Assembly (NCBI RefSeq): GCF_900115715.1
Contig: NZ_FOXM01000011.1
Location: 78,798 to 142,797, forward strand
DNA from: Geopseudomonas sagittaria
GTDB lineage: Bacteria > Pseudomonadota > Gammaproteobacteria > Pseudomonadales > Pseudomonadaceae
Reading direction: 5' to 3'
DNA: 64,000 nt
Shown: piece by piece, positions 45,266 through 57,967 of the stretch
Layout: each line of letters starts with the position of its first letter
How positions within the stretch are numbered: the first letter of the stretch is position 1
Notes under the pieces: generated by a model
Database searches by the model: none
What the model was told of the DNA's origin: nothing
What the model saw: the letters and a program-made list of their open reading frames with translations, nothing else
Made by a program: the position numbers and the translations under genes

Positions 45266-46189
45266 ATGGACATCGGTTTGCGCGAATGGCTGATCGTCAT
45301 CGGTATCATGGTGATCGGCGGTATCCTGTTCGATGGCTGGCGCCGCATGCGCGGGAGCAAGGGGCGCCTGAAGCTCAAGCTCGACCGCAACGCCGCCAAC
45401 CTGGCGGACGACGGCGACGACACGGAGCTGCTGGGGCCCTCTCGCGTGGTCAGCAAGCACCAGGAGCCTTCGCTGGACGAGCATGACCTGCCCGCGGCGG
45501 CCCTGCGCAGCCCGCGGCGCGCCGAACCGCTGGCCGACGATCTCGACCTCGAGCTGGACGAGCCGCTCGCCGCTTCCGAGCGCATGAGCTCCGGCGACGA
45601 GCACGGCGCGGAGCCGCGCAGCAAGAGCAAGGACAAGCCGCGCGAGAAGACCGCAGACAAGGTCGTCGAGAAAGCCGGCGAAAAGGTGGCGGAAAAGGGC
45701 GGCGACAGGGCTGCTGCCAGCGTCAAGCCGGCTGCCGCGCCGCGCGACGTGCCGAAGCCGCAGGAAGTGCTGGTGATCAACGTGGTCGCTCGCGATCCCC
45801 ATGGCTTCCGTGGCCAGGCGCTGCTGCAGAGCATTCTGGAAAGCGGCCTGCGCTTTGGCGACATGGACATCTTCCATCGCCACGAGAGCATGGCCGGCAA
45901 CGGCGAGGTGCTGTTCTCCATGGCCAACGGGGTCATGCCCGGCACCTTCGATCTGGACAATATCGATACCTTCACCACCCGCGCGGTCAGCTTCTTCCTC
46001 GGCCTGCCGGGGCCGCGGCATCCCAAGCAGGCCTTCGACCTGATGGTGGCGGCGGCGCGCAAGCTGTCCCATGAGCTGGATGGCGAGCTGAAGGACGAGC
46101 AGCGCAGCGTGATGACGGCGCAGACCATCGAGCATTACCGTCAGCGCATCGTCGAGTTCGAGCGCCGGGCGCTGATGCACAAGCGCTGA
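45266..46189 (+). CDS. zipA: Cell division protein ZipA
   Basis: A 307-residue bitopic protein that tethers FtsZ to the inner membrane. The N-terminal helix ([18 protein letters not shown]) is followed by a basic patch, a long charged and variable linker (about 40-165, with Lys/Glu repeats [14 protein letters not shown]) and the FtsZ-binding domain ([21 protein letters not shown] to the end). I chose the ATG at 45266 because AGGGGA is correctly spaced for it and homologues start MDIGLREWL; a GTG 9 bases earlier is too close to the ribosome site. A 146-base gap follows smc. Confidence 0.92.
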   Translation: MDIGLREWLIVIGIMVIGGILFDGWRRMRGSKGRLKLKLDRNAANLADDGDDTELLGPSRVVSKHQEPSLDEHDLPAAALRSPRRAEPLADDLDLELDEPLAASERMSSGDEHGAEPRSKSKDKPREKTADKVVEKAGEKVAEKGGDRAAASVKPAAAPRDVPKPQEVLVINVVARDPHGFRGQALLQSILESGLRFGDMDIFHRHESMAGNGEVLFSMANGVMPGTFDLDNIDTFTTRAVSFFLGLPGPRHPKQAFDLMVAAARKLSHELDGELKDEQRSVMTAQTIEHYRQRIVEFERRALMHKR

Positions 46190-46197
46190 ACAGTTGA

Positions 46198-48645
<2,448 letters not shown>

Positions 48646-48668
48646 GCGGCCGCCCAGGAGCAAGAGCT

Positions 48669-48758
48669 TCGCCGCGAGGTCGCGCCTCCCACAAGGGCAG
48701 GGCGCGCGCCGCACCGGTAGGAGGCGCGACCTCGCGGCGATGCGGGCCGCAGGCCCGC
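48669..48758. repeat. REP/BIME element after ligA
   Basis: A perfect 21-bp inverted pair (48669-48689 and 48720-48740; arm starts TCGCCGCGAGG) encloses 30 bases, followed by a second hairpin GCGGGCC-GCA-GGCCCGC (48742-48758). The same element, with AAGAGCTTCGCC at the left side, recurs at 63260-63475 and 63957-64000, around the RAYT gene. Confidence 0.8.
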
Positions 48759-48848
48759 CAGAAACCTCGAGCCTCGGCTGTCCAGAAGAGCAGGAGCATG
48801 CACTCTGTGCTTTATCGCCATCTTGCTGCCAGAGCACGGCGACTGGCG

Positions 48849-48854
48849 TATACT
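48849..48854 (+). promoter_or_regulatory. Candidate -10 for prfB
   Basis: TATACT, followed by TTTGCGC, stands 41 bases before the prfB ATG. TGCCAG at 16-base spacing or TTGCTG at 20 may serve as -35; neither is strong. Confidence 0.4.
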
Positions 48855-48895
48855 TTTGCGCTTTTCTCCAGTTCCGCCCGCGAGTGACGCCAGCC

Positions 48896-49991
48896 ATGGA
48901 AATCAATCCGATCCTTAACAGCATCAAGGACCTGACCAGCCGCACCCAGACTATTCGGGGGTATCTTTGACTACGATCAGAAGCATGACCGCCTGACCGA
49001 AGTCAATCGCGAGCTGGAAGACCCGAACGTCTGGAACAATCCGGAATATGCGCAGAACCTCGGCCGTGAGCGCGCCCAGCTGGCGCAGATCGTCGAGACC
49101 CTCGACGAGCTGGCCAGCGGCCTGGCCGATGCTGGCGACCTGCTGGACATGGCCGTCGAGGAGAACGACGAAGGCGCGGTGAACGACGTCGTCGCCGAGC
49201 TCGATCACCTGCGCGAGATCCTCGAGAAGCTCGAGTTCCGCCGCATGTTCCGCGGCGAGATGGACGCCAACAACGCCTATCTCGACATCCAGGCCGGCTC
49301 CGGCGGCACCGAGGCCCAGGACTGGGCCAACATGCTGCTGCGCATGTACCTGCGCTGGGCGGCCAAGCACGGTTTCGACACCGAGATCGTCGAGCTGTCC
49401 GAGGGCGAAGTCGCCGGCATCAAGAGCGCCACCGTGCACGTCAAGGGCGAGTACGCCTTCGGCTGGCTGCGCACCGAGATCGGCGTGCACCGCCTGGTGC
49501 GCAAGAGCCCGTTCGACTCCGGCAACCGTCGCCACACCTCGTTCACCGCGGTGTTCGCCTCGCCGGAAATCGACGACAACATCGAGATCGACATCAATCC
49601 GGCCGATCTGCGCACCGACACCTATCGCTCCTCCGGTGCCGGTGGCCAGCACGTGAACACCACCGACTCGGCGGTGCGGATCACCCACATCCCCACCAAT
49701 ACCGTGGTGAGCTGCCAGAACGAGCGCTCCCAGCACGCCAACCGCGACACCGCCATGAAGATGCTGCGGGCCAAGTTGTACGAGCTGGAGGTGCAGAAGC
49801 GCAACGCCGCCGCCCAGGCGCTGGAAGACACCAAGTCGGACATCGGCTGGGGGCACCAGATCCGCTCCTACGTGCTCGACCAGTCGCGGATCAAGGATCT
49901 GCGTACCGGCATCGAGGAGAGCAACTGCGACGCGGTGCTGGATGGCGATCTGGACGAGTTCATCGAAGCCAGCCTGAAGCAGGGTCTGTAA
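48896..49991 (+). CDS. prfB: Peptide chain release factor 2 (programmed +1 frameshift)
   Basis: RF2 is encoded in two frames. The first 24 codons (48896-48967, [15 protein letters not shown]...RGYL) meet an in-frame TGA at 48968. A +1 shift continues as [13 protein letters not shown] from 48969, giving 364 residues. The second part carries the SPF codon-recognition loop (RKSPFDSGN) and the GGQ catalytic loop ([15 protein letters not shown]). RF2 reads UGA and UAA, so the internal TGA lets RF2 level control its own synthesis. The lysS gene follows 115 bases downstream, the common prfB-lysS order. Confidence 0.96.
48957..48970 (+). promoter_or_regulatory. RF2 autoregulatory frameshift site
   Basis: CGGGGGTATCTTTGAC: an internal Shine-Dalgarno-like G-run, spacer, slippery CTT and in-frame TGA followed by C. 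It matches the known RF2 site AGGGGGTATCTTTGAC except that the first base is C. Confidence 0.93.
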
Positions 49992-50106
49992 GACAGCTGC
50001 ACAGAGCCTGCAATGCACGGCGCCTCCGCTGACCCCGGGGGCGTTCGATCTACCGCGCAAATCCCGGATGTGGCGACAGCCACGCCAAATTTGGAAAACG
50101 ACGACC

Positions 50107-51612
<1,506 letters not shown>

Positions 51613-51753
51613 GATGTCGCTGTAGCGTCGCGTCGAGTCATCCGCCCCGTGCCGTGGTCCAATCCGGCAGGGGCGCTGATCCGGCGCCTCGACTGCCTGC
51701 GCCTGCCGAACCCCTCCGGCAGCAGGGAATCACTGATGGAAAAGGAGTGCTCC

Positions 51754-52305
51754 ATGAAAGCCGTGCGTGTGCTTGTCGCTCTGTCCTTCCTGCTGCTGGG
51801 CGGTTGCCTGGCCACCTTCAAGGAGCCGATCCCCGTCGGGGAAACGGCGCCCAAACACCTGCTCGGCACCTGGGCCGGCATGGACGAGTGGGGCGAGGAG
51901 CGTTTCCTCGAGATCACCCGTCGGGCCGACGGCAGCTATCAAGCCATGGCCTGGCGCGAGCGCCTGGACAACCGCGCCAAGGCGCGCGACTACGCCTTCA
52001 CCGTGGCCCGCCACGGTCGCCGTTGGTACCTGTCGGTAGCGGCCCCCGAACGCCTTGGCGGCAACTTCGCCTTCGGCGGCTTCGAGCTGACCGATGACGA
52101 CGAGCTGGTGCTCTACAGCCTGGATATCGAACAGCTGCAGGACGTGCTGGCCAAGGGGCAGCTCGACGGGCAGACGGTCGAGACCGATGAAGGCAGCGGC
52201 GTGCTGATCTCCAGTCCGCTGGCCAAGGTCTATGCCTTCCTCGACGATCAGGCCAACAGCGATGTGTTCAGCGAGGTCGCCCGCTTCGCGCGGGTCACCG
52301 AGTGA
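51754..52305 (+). CDS. Putative lipoprotein, unknown function
   Basis: A 183-residue protein with a lipoprotein signal (VLVALSFLLLGGCLA). The mature part is beta-rich (HLLGTWAGMDEWGEERFLEITRRADGSYQAMAW, then YAFTVARHGRRWYLSVAA), which suggests a small lipocalin-like or beta-barrel fold, but no catalytic motif is apparent. The ATG at 51754 follows AAAGGAG by 6 bases; an in-frame ATG at 51736 has no ribosome site. The QEGLA gene follows 13 bases later, so they are probably co-transcribed. Confidence 0.75.
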   Translation: MKAVRVLVALSFLLLGGCLATFKEPIPVGETAPKHLLGTWAGMDEWGEERFLEITRRADGSYQAMAWRERLDNRAKARDYAFTVARHGRRWYLSVAAPERLGGNFAFGGFELTDDDELVLYSLDIEQLQDVLAKGQLDGQTVETDEGSGVLISSPLAKVYAFLDDQANSDVFSEVARFARVTE

Positions 52306-52318
52306 CAAGGACGGGGCG

Positions 52319-53614
52319 ATGAGCCGCAGCAAGGCCAATACCGAGTACCACCAGACCATCCGCGCGCTGTCCGACCGCCTGGTCGAGGCGCAGACGCCGA
52401 TCCGCGTGCTCGATGCGATCAAGTGGGATGACGGTATCCGCGAGGCGTTCCTCAAGGGCCGCGGGCACCAGCTGCCGGCGGTGGACCGGGCCTACTACCA
52501 GAACCGCCCGCTGTCCTTCGACGCCGACGACAAGAAGCAGCAGTTCCAGCAGATCGAGCGCGACATCACCCGCCAGCTCGGCCAGTTCAGCCCGGTCGGG
52601 CAGATCATGCGGCGCATGTGCAAGGAATACCGCATGGTGATCCGCATGCTCGAAGCGCGCGGCACCGCGGACTTCGGCCTGATCTCCCAGGAACTGTACG
52701 GCTCGGCGTCCGATGCCTTCCATGCCGGCGACCCGACTCTGGCTGATCTCGGCGTGATGTTTTCCACCTACCTGGACAACATCGCCGACCGCAGCGAACT
52801 CAAGGACGAACCGAAGACCCTCAACGCCAGCGAGGCGGTGGCGCTGCTGCAGAGCCGGCTCAACGGCGTGTTCGGCGACGACGAGGCGGTGGTACGGGTG
52901 TTCGAGTCCGACGGCATCCTCGCCGATGCCGCGGCCGGTGCCGACTACATCAAGATCCGCGCCGATGCGCTGTTCAACCAGCGCGACATCCGTGCCCTGG
53001 AAGTGCACGAGGGGCTGGTGCACGTCGGCACCACCCTCAACGGTCTCAACCAGCCGATCTGCACCTTCCTGGCCAAGGGGCCGCCGTCCTCGACCATCAC
53101 CCAGGAGGGCTTGGCGATCCTCATGGAGGTGATTTCCTTCACCTCCTATCCGACCCGGCTGCGCAAGCTGACCAACCGCACCCGTGCCATCCACATGGCC
53201 GAGGACGGCGCCGACTTCCTGCAGATCTTCCAGTTCTACCGCGATCAGGGCTACACGGCGGAGGAGAGCTACTCCAACAGCATCCGCGTGTTCCGTGGCT
53301 CGACCCCGGACGGCCTGCCGTTCACCAAGGACCTGTCCTACCTCAAGGGCTTCATCCTGATCTACAACTACATCCAGCTCGCCGTGCGCAAGGGCAAGCT
53401 GGAGCAGATTCCGCTGCTGTTCTGCGGCAAGGCCACCCTGGAAGACATGCGCACCCTGCGCCAGCTGGTCGACGAGGGCCTGGTGGTGCCGCCCAAGTAC
53501 CTGCCGCCGCAGTTCAGCGACCTCAATGCGCTGTCGGCCTGGATGTGCTTCTCCAACTTCCTCAACCACCTGAGCCTGGACCGCGTCGAGGCCGACTACG
53601 CCAACATCCTCTGA
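52319..53614 (+). CDS. DUF1704 family protein with QEGLA motif
   Basis: A 431-residue protein of the 'flavohemoglobin expression-modulating QEGLA motif' family (DUF1704). The name motif is in SSTITQEGLAILMEV near residue 260, preceded by a zinc-protease-like LEVHEGLVHVGTTLNG (HExxxH) near residue 220, which suggests a metallopeptidase-type fold with the two motifs together forming a metal site. The true activity is unknown. AAGGA stands shortly upstream of the ATG. It follows the small lipoprotein gene. Confidence 0.85.
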   Translation: MSRSKANTEYHQTIRALSDRLVEAQTPIRVLDAIKWDDGIREAFLKGRGHQLPAVDRAYYQNRPLSFDADDKKQQFQQIERDITRQLGQFSPVGQIMRRMCKEYRMVIRMLEARGTADFGLISQELYGSASDAFHAGDPTLADLGVMFSTYLDNIADRSELKDEPKTLNASEAVALLQSRLNGVFGDDEAVVRVFESDGILADAAAGADYIKIRADALFNQRDIRALEVHEGLVHVGTTLNGLNQPICTFLAKGPPSSTITQEGLAILMEVISFTSYPTRLRKLTNRTRAIHMAEDGADFLQIFQFYRDQGYTAEESYSNSIRVFRGSTPDGLPFTKDLSYLKGFILIYNYIQLAVRKGKLEQIPLLFCGKATLEDMRTLRQLVDEGLVVPPKYLPPQFSDLNALSAWMCFSNFLNHLSLDRVEADYANIL

Positions 53615-53663
53615 CGGGCCCAGGCCCGTCGGTCCCTTCCTCTTCTGACTTTTCCGGACCCCC

Positions 53664-53984
53664 ATGAGCGAACGCAATCTCATTCCGCTGATTCTCACCG
53701 GCATCGGCAGCGTCGCCGCGACTGTCGCGCTGCTCGGCTACTACGGTTACCTGCACATCGCCAAGCCCGAGGACGCGCTGCTGCTGGCCGACTACACCAT
53801 GCTCAAGACCATCCCCGGCGAGGACTACAAGGTCTCCCTCAAGCCGGCCGACCAGGTCGCCCACTGCATCGACGGGGTGCTGGTGCTGTTCGACGTCAAC
53901 CAGAAGGGCCTGACCGGCGTGCTGGTGGACAACAAGAAGCGCGCGGTGCGCTGCATCCTGCCCGAGGCCGCGCCGGCCGAGTGA
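53664..53984 (+). CDS. Small membrane-anchored conserved protein
   Basis: A 106-residue protein with one N-terminal membrane helix (LIPLILTGIGSVAATVALLGYYGYL) and a short soluble part (LADYTMLKTIPGEDYKVSLKPADQVAHCIDGVLVLFDV). Two cysteines (CID and RCIL) could form a disulfide if the domain is periplasmic. No family was recognised. It lies 49 bases after the QEGLA gene and 54 before the DUF488 gene. Confidence 0.65.
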   Translation: MSERNLIPLILTGIGSVAATVALLGYYGYLHIAKPEDALLLADYTMLKTIPGEDYKVSLKPADQVAHCIDGVLVLFDVNQKGLTGVLVDNKKRAVRCILPEAAPAE

Positions 53985-54038
53985 GGCCCTGCTGCTGGTC
54001 TATCCTTGCCTGCACAGCAGTGCGACGAGGACAGGGCG

Positions 54039-54422
54039 GTGATTGTCTGCAAGCGGGTCTATCAGCCGGCGGCGCCCGACGACGGCTACCGGGTGCTGGT
54101 CGACCGGCTGTGGCCGCGCGGCTGCAGCAAGGCCAGCCTGCCGCTGGATGAGTGGCTGCGCGAACTGGCGCCCTCGGATGGCGTGCGCCAGGCCTTCGCC
54201 CACGAGCCGGAGCGGTTCGCCGCCTTCCGCGCGGCCTATCGCGCCGAGCTGGCGGCGGTCCCGGCGTTCTGGCAGCCGCTGCTGGAGCGGGCCCGCCGCG
54301 GCACGCTGACCCTGCTGTACGCGGCGCACGACGAGCAGTTCAACAACGCACGCGTGCTCGCCGAGTTTCTCGACGAGCAACTGGCTGCGCCGGCGGGTGC
54401 CGCCCAGGGGGAGTTTCGATGA
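54039..54422 (+). CDS. DUF488 family protein
   Basis: A 127-residue DUF488 protein (YeaO-like) with the family blocks CKRVYQPAAPDDGYRVLVDRLWPRGCSK, LDEWLRELAPSDGVRQAFAHEPERF and TLTLLYAAHDEQFNNARVLAEFL. I favour the GTG at 54039 because the family starts just before IxxKRVY and an ACAGGG-type ribosome site is near. The stop overlaps the start of the sugar dehydrogenase gene (ATGA), so they are coupled. Function unknown. Confidence 0.82.
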   Translation: MIVCKRVYQPAAPDDGYRVLVDRLWPRGCSKASLPLDEWLRELAPSDGVRQAFAHEPERFAAFRAAYRAELAAVPAFWQPLLERARRGTLTLLYAAHDEQFNNARVLAEFLDEQLAAPAGAAQGEFR

Positions 54423-55567
54423 GAACTGCGGTAATCCTGCGCCGCTGTGGCGCTCTGCTGCTCGCCAGCCTGCTGAGCGCGGCGCAGGCCGCGCCCGGAC
54501 CGGGCAGTGCGCATGGCCCGCTGGAGCTGCAGGAGGTCGCCAGCGGACTCGAGCATCCCTGGGCCCTGGCTTTCCTGCCGGGCGACGAGGGCATGCTGGT
54601 CACCGAGCGGCCCGGGCGGCTGCGCCGGGTCACGGCCGAGGGGCAGTTGTCCGCGCCGCTCGCCGGCGTGCCGGAGGTGTACGCCCGTGGCCAGGGCGGC
54701 CTGCTGGACATCGCCCTGTCGCCACGCTTTGCCGAGGATCGCCTGGTCTACCTGAGCTATGCCGAGCAGGGGGTGGATGGTCGTGCCGGCACGGCGGTGG
54801 GGCGCGGCCGGCTGTCGACCGATCTGGGGGCGCTGGAGGGGTTTAAGGTGATCTTCCGCCAGCAGCCCAAGCTGTCCAGCGGCATCCATTTCGGTTCGCG
54901 GCTGGTGTTCGATCGCGACGGCTACCTGTTCGTCACCCTCGGCGAGAACAACCAGCGGCCCACCGCACAGGATCTCGACAAGCTGCAGGGCAAGGTGGTG
55001 CGCCTGCATGCGGACGGGCGCATACCCGAAGACAATCCCTTCGTCGGCCGGCCCGGGGCGCGGGCGGAAATCTGGTCCTACGGGCACCGCAACCCGCAGG
55101 GCGCAGCGCTCAATCCGTGGACCGGCGCGCTGTGGACCCACGAGCACGGCCCGCGCGGCGGCGACGAGATCAACATTGCGCAGGCCGGACGCAACTACGG
55201 CTGGCCGCTGGCCACCCATGGCATCAACTACAGCCTGCTGCCGATTCCCGAGGCCGAGGGCGAGCGGGTGGCCGGCACCGAGCCACCGCACCACGTCTGG
55301 GCCAAGTCGCCGGCGATCAGCGGCATGGCCTTCTACGATGGCGAGCGTTTTCCGGCCTGGCGACACAGCCTGTTCATCGGGGCGCTGGTCCAGCAGGCGC
55401 TGATCCGCCTGCAACTGGATGGCGACCGGGTGGTGGGCGAGGAGCGCCTGCTGGAGGAGTTGGGGGCGCGCATTCGCGACGTGCGGACAGGGCCGGACGG
55501 TTACCTGTACGTGCTGACCGACGAAGGCAACGGCAAGCTGCTGCGGGTGGGGTTGTCAGCGAGGTAG
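54419..55567 (+). CDS. PQQ-dependent soluble aldose sugar dehydrogenase (YliI-like)
   Basis: A 382-residue exported six-bladed beta-propeller of the soluble glucose/sorbosone dehydrogenase family. The signal peptide is CGALLLASLLSAAQA. Family landmarks are LEHPWALAFLPGDEGMLVTER, ARGQGGLLDIALSPRF, the catalytic-His region SSGIHFGSRLVFDRDGYLFVTLGE, RNPQGAALNP, and HEHGPRGGDEINIAQAGRNYGWP, which ligates PQQ/Ca2+. It oxidises aldoses in the periplasm. GGGGGAG lies just before the ATG. Confidence 0.88.
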   Translation: MRTAVILRRCGALLLASLLSAAQAAPGPGSAHGPLELQEVASGLEHPWALAFLPGDEGMLVTERPGRLRRVTAEGQLSAPLAGVPEVYARGQGGLLDIALSPRFAEDRLVYLSYAEQGVDGRAGTAVGRGRLSTDLGALEGFKVIFRQQPKLSSGIHFGSRLVFDRDGYLFVTLGENNQRPTAQDLDKLQGKVVRLHADGRIPEDNPFVGRPGARAEIWSYGHRNPQGAALNPWTGALWTHEHGPRGGDEINIAQAGRNYGWPLATHGINYSLLPIPEAEGERVAGTEPPHHVWAKSPAISGMAFYDGERFPAWRHSLFIGALVQQALIRLQLDGDRVVGEERLLEELGARIRDVRTGPDGYLYVLTDEGNGKLLRVGLSAR

Positions 55568-55607
55568 GAACTCTCCTGGGAGGGTTCCATTCCGGGCGAA
55601 GGGCCGT

Positions 55608-56318
55608 TCAGAACCGCTCGTTGGCTCCTAGGAAGCGCCACTGGCCGGGCTGCAGCTTGGCCATGGCCACACGGCCGATGCGGATGCGGCGGATGTTCAG
55701 CACCTGCAGGCCGACGGCGCGGCAGACGTGGGCGATCTGTCCCGGCTGCGGGGCCTTGAGGGCGAAGCGCAGGCGGGTTTCGCTCTGCCAGCTGACCTTG
55801 CACGGCGTCAGCGGTCGGCCGTTGTAGGTCAGGCCGAACTGCAGCTGCTTGAGCTGCTCCGCGGTCAGGGTGCCGGCGACGTCGACGATGTATTCCTGCT
55901 CGATCTTGCTGAAATCATCGGTCAGCTTGCGGATCACCCCCCAGTTCTGGGTCAGCACCAGCAGGCCGGAAGCCTCGGACTCCAGCGTCAGCGGCACGCT
56001 CAGGCGCTGCAGGTGGCGCTTGAGCAGGTGCACGCCGGAGGCGTCGTCGCTGGCGCGATTGGCAGCGTCGAGCAGTTCGCTGGCGAGATTGGCGTCCTGG
56101 CCGGCCGGCTTGTGCAGGATCAGGGTGATCGGCGGCTGGGATTCCGCGCGGGCACCGGGGCGCAGGGCGACGGCCTGCTCCTGCACCTTGAACTGCGGCT
56201 CCTCGACCACCTCGCCATCCACCGTCACCCAGCCGCCCTCGATGTACAGCTCGGCCTCGCGGCGCGAGCAGGGCAACAGTTCGGCGAGGCGTTTGGACAG
56301 GCGGACGGGTTCGCTCAT
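55608..56318 (-). CDS. S4-domain pseudouridine synthase-like protein, catalytic motif degenerate
   Basis: A 236-residue protein with an N-terminal S4 RNA-binding domain (RLSKRLAELLPCSRREAELYIEGGWVTVDG) and an RsuA/RluF-type synthase fold. The catalytic motif GRLDxxTxGL of active enzymes reads TLESEASGLLVLT (E113 where Asp is needed), and the RQIRRM motif reads GQIAHVCRAVG. It should bind rRNA but probably does not make pseudouridine. ATG at 56318, 4 bases after the stop of a 61-residue gene, so it is an operon with it. Confidence 0.8.
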   Translation of the reverse strand: MSEPVRLSKRLAELLPCSRREAELYIEGGWVTVDGEVVEEPQFKVQEQAVALRPGARAESQPPITLILHKPAGQDANLASELLDAANRASDDASGVHLLKRHLQRLSVPLTLESEASGLLVLTQNWGVIRKLTDDFSKIEQEYIVDVAGTLTAEQLKQLQFGLTYNGRPLTPCKVSWQSETRLRFALKAPQPGQIAHVCRAVGLQVLNIRRIRIGRVAMAKLQPGQWRFLGANERF

Positions 56319-56322
56319 GTGT

Positions 56323-56508
56323 TCACTTCTTGCCAATGGTGATCTGGCGGGTGCTGCCGTAAACCTGGCCGCTGACGCCACGGGGGATCTGCTGGACTTC
56401 ACCGCCGGCCTTGAGGAACGCGGCCATCTGCTCTTCGAGCGCCTGGCGGGCTTCGGCGGAGGGGACGGGGGCAACCTTCTGCTTGGATGCGCTGGGTTTG
56501 CTTTGCAT
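56323..56508 (-). CDS. Small conserved hypothetical protein (61 aa)
   Basis: A 61-residue soluble protein, ATG at 56508 with AGGAG 7 bases upstream. It has a basic low-complexity start (KPSASKQKVAPVP), a helix (SAEARQALEEQMAAFLKAGGE) and a short C-terminal QIPRGVSGQVYGSTRQITIG. No domain recognised. It is translated immediately before the S4 pseudouridine synthase-like gene and may be its partner or leader. Confidence 0.7.
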   Translation of the reverse strand: MQSKPSASKQKVAPVPSAEARQALEEQMAAFLKAGGEVQQIPRGVSGQVYGSTRQITIGKK

Positions 56509-56612
56509 GGTGATTCTCCTGCCTAAAGGTGAAAAGGCTAGCCATTATACATGAAATGGCGATCATTTTTTGCTCAGTCCGGCAGGATCTGGAAAGTATT
56601 TGCCGGGAAAAG

Positions 56613-56649
56613 ACCGGCGAAAATCCCTGAAATCACGATTTTCGCCGGT
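56613..56649. terminator. Terminator of the luciferase-like monooxygenase gene
   Basis: ACCGGCGAAAATC (56613-56625) and its exact 13-base complement (56637-56649) form the stem. On the minus strand CTTTTCCC follows and on the plus strand TTTTG, so it can stop transcripts in both directions. It ends 5 bases from the monooxygenase stop. Confidence 0.8.
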
Positions 56650-56654
56650 TTTGC

Positions 56655-57662
56655 TCAGAGCTCCCGAGCCAGCAGGCGGTAGCTGTTCAGCCGGCTCTCG
56701 AAGCTGTGGGTGACGGTGACCAGGCCCAGCTCGCTGAGCTGGTAGTCGCGAGCGTGGGCATGGAACTGTTCCCAGCACTGTTCGGGCGTGCCGACCACCA
56801 TGGCGTCGCGGGTGGCATCCAGCTCGGCCAGGTCGCTGGGGCTCAACTGGCGGCGACGCTGGTCGATTTCCTCGGGGCTGAGCAGCGGCTCGCGGGCGCC
56901 GCGGCCGGTCATCATCTTGCGCCAGGCGGCCGTACTGGCGACGCGCTTGGCTTCCTCCTCGGTTTCCGCACAGATCACCGCCAGCGCCAGCATGCGCGAC
57001 GGCTTGTGCTGGTGTCCGGCCTGCTGGAAGTGGCGCTCGTAGTTGTCGAAGATCGCCGGCGAGCAGGCCTGCGGGGAGATGAACTTGGCCACCGACAGGC
57101 CCATGCCCAGGTAGCCGGCCAGCGACGAGCTGCCGCCGCCGGAGCCGAGCATCCACAGTTGCGGTGCCGGCTCGTTGTCCGGCAGGCAGTGCAGCTTGCG
57201 GTAGGGATGGCGTTCGGGATACTCGTTGCGCAGAAAGGCGCACAGCTCGGCGGCCTGTTGCGGGAAGGTGTCTTCTTCCAGCTGCTCGTAGGGCGCGGCG
57301 AGGGCGGCGGAGGACAGCGGCGTGCCGCCGGGGGCGCGACCGATGCCGAGATCGATGCGCTCGGGGAACAGGCTGGCGAGCATGCGGAACACCTCGGCCA
57401 CCTTGTACGGGCTGTAGTGGGTCAGCATCACGCCGCCGCTGCCGATACGCATGTTCTGCGTGGCACTGGCGATGCGCGCGATCATGATCTCTGGGCAGGG
57501 ATTGGCGAACTGGATGCTGTTGTGGTGCTCGGCCAGCCAGTAGCGGTAGTAGCCCAGCTCGTCGCAGGCGCGGGCCAGGGCCACGGAACTGTTGGGTGCC
57601 TCGCGGGCAGGCAGATCGCCGTGGACGGGCGTCTGGTCGACGATGGTGAGTTTCAGCGACAT
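56655..57662 (-). CDS. Luciferase-like (LLM class) flavin-dependent oxidoreductase
   Basis: A 335-residue TIM-barrel oxidoreductase of the bacterial luciferase-like family, single-component MsnO8-type group. Landmarks are YYRYWLAEHHN, IARIASATQNMRIGSGGVMLTHYSPYKVAE, ERIDLGIGRAPGG and PQLWMLGSGGGSSSLAGYLGMG. Such enzymes use FMNH2 and O2 or F420-like chemistry; the substrate is unknown. The ATG at 57662 begins MSLKLTIVDQTPVHG. It is a single-gene unit bounded by terminators on both sides. Confidence 0.85.
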   Translation of the reverse strand: MSLKLTIVDQTPVHGDLPAREAPNSSVALARACDELGYYRYWLAEHHNSIQFANPCPEIMIARIASATQNMRIGSGGVMLTHYSPYKVAEVFRMLASLFPERIDLGIGRAPGGTPLSSAALAAPYEQLEEDTFPQQAAELCAFLRNEYPERHPYRKLHCLPDNEPAPQLWMLGSGGGSSSLAGYLGMGLSVAKFISPQACSPAIFDNYERHFQQAGHQHKPSRMLALAVICAETEEEAKRVASTAAWRKMMTGRGAREPLLSPEEIDQRRRQLSPSDLAELDATRDAMVVGTPEQCWEQFHAHARDYQLSELGLVTVTHSFESRLNSYRLLAREL

Positions 57663-57710
57663 GGCAGGGTCTCGCAAACAACGGCAGGGGCGCTATGGGC
57701 GCCAGAATGC

Positions 57711-57735
57711 AAAAGCCCCGCACGTGGCGGGGCTT
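57711..57735 (-). terminator. Terminator of the cold-shock gene
   Basis: On the minus strand AGCCCCGC and GCGGGGCT pair around a short loop, then TTTTG. It lies 23 bases after the csp stop. Confidence 0.8.
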
Positions 57736-57757
57736 CTGGCCAATCAGGGCAGGGTGA

Positions 57758-57967
57758 TCAGATCACCTGCACCTCATCAGCTTGCAGACCTTTCTGGCCA
57801 TTCACGACCAGGAAGGAAACTTCCTGACCTTCCTTCAGGCTCTTGAAGCCGTCGGATTTGATGGCGCGGAAGTGAACGAATACGTCCGGGCCGCTCTGGG
57901 GAGTGATGAAGCCGAAGCCTTTTTCATCATTGAACCACTTGACGGTACCGGTTTGGCGATTAGACAT
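57758..57967 (-). CDS. Cold-shock domain protein (CspA family)
   Basis: A 69-residue single cold-shock domain. RNP1 (KGFGFITP) and RNP2 (VFVHF) are both intact, starting [14 protein letters not shown]. It binds single-stranded nucleic acid as an RNA chaperone. AAGGAG stands 6 bases before the ATG. The upstream region is long and AT-richer than the rest of the window, as expected for a cold-shock gene with a structured leader. Confidence 0.95.
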   Translation of the reverse strand: MSNRQTGTVKWFNDEKGFGFITPQSGPDVFVHFRAIKSDGFKSLKEGQEVSFLVVNGQKGLQADEVQVI

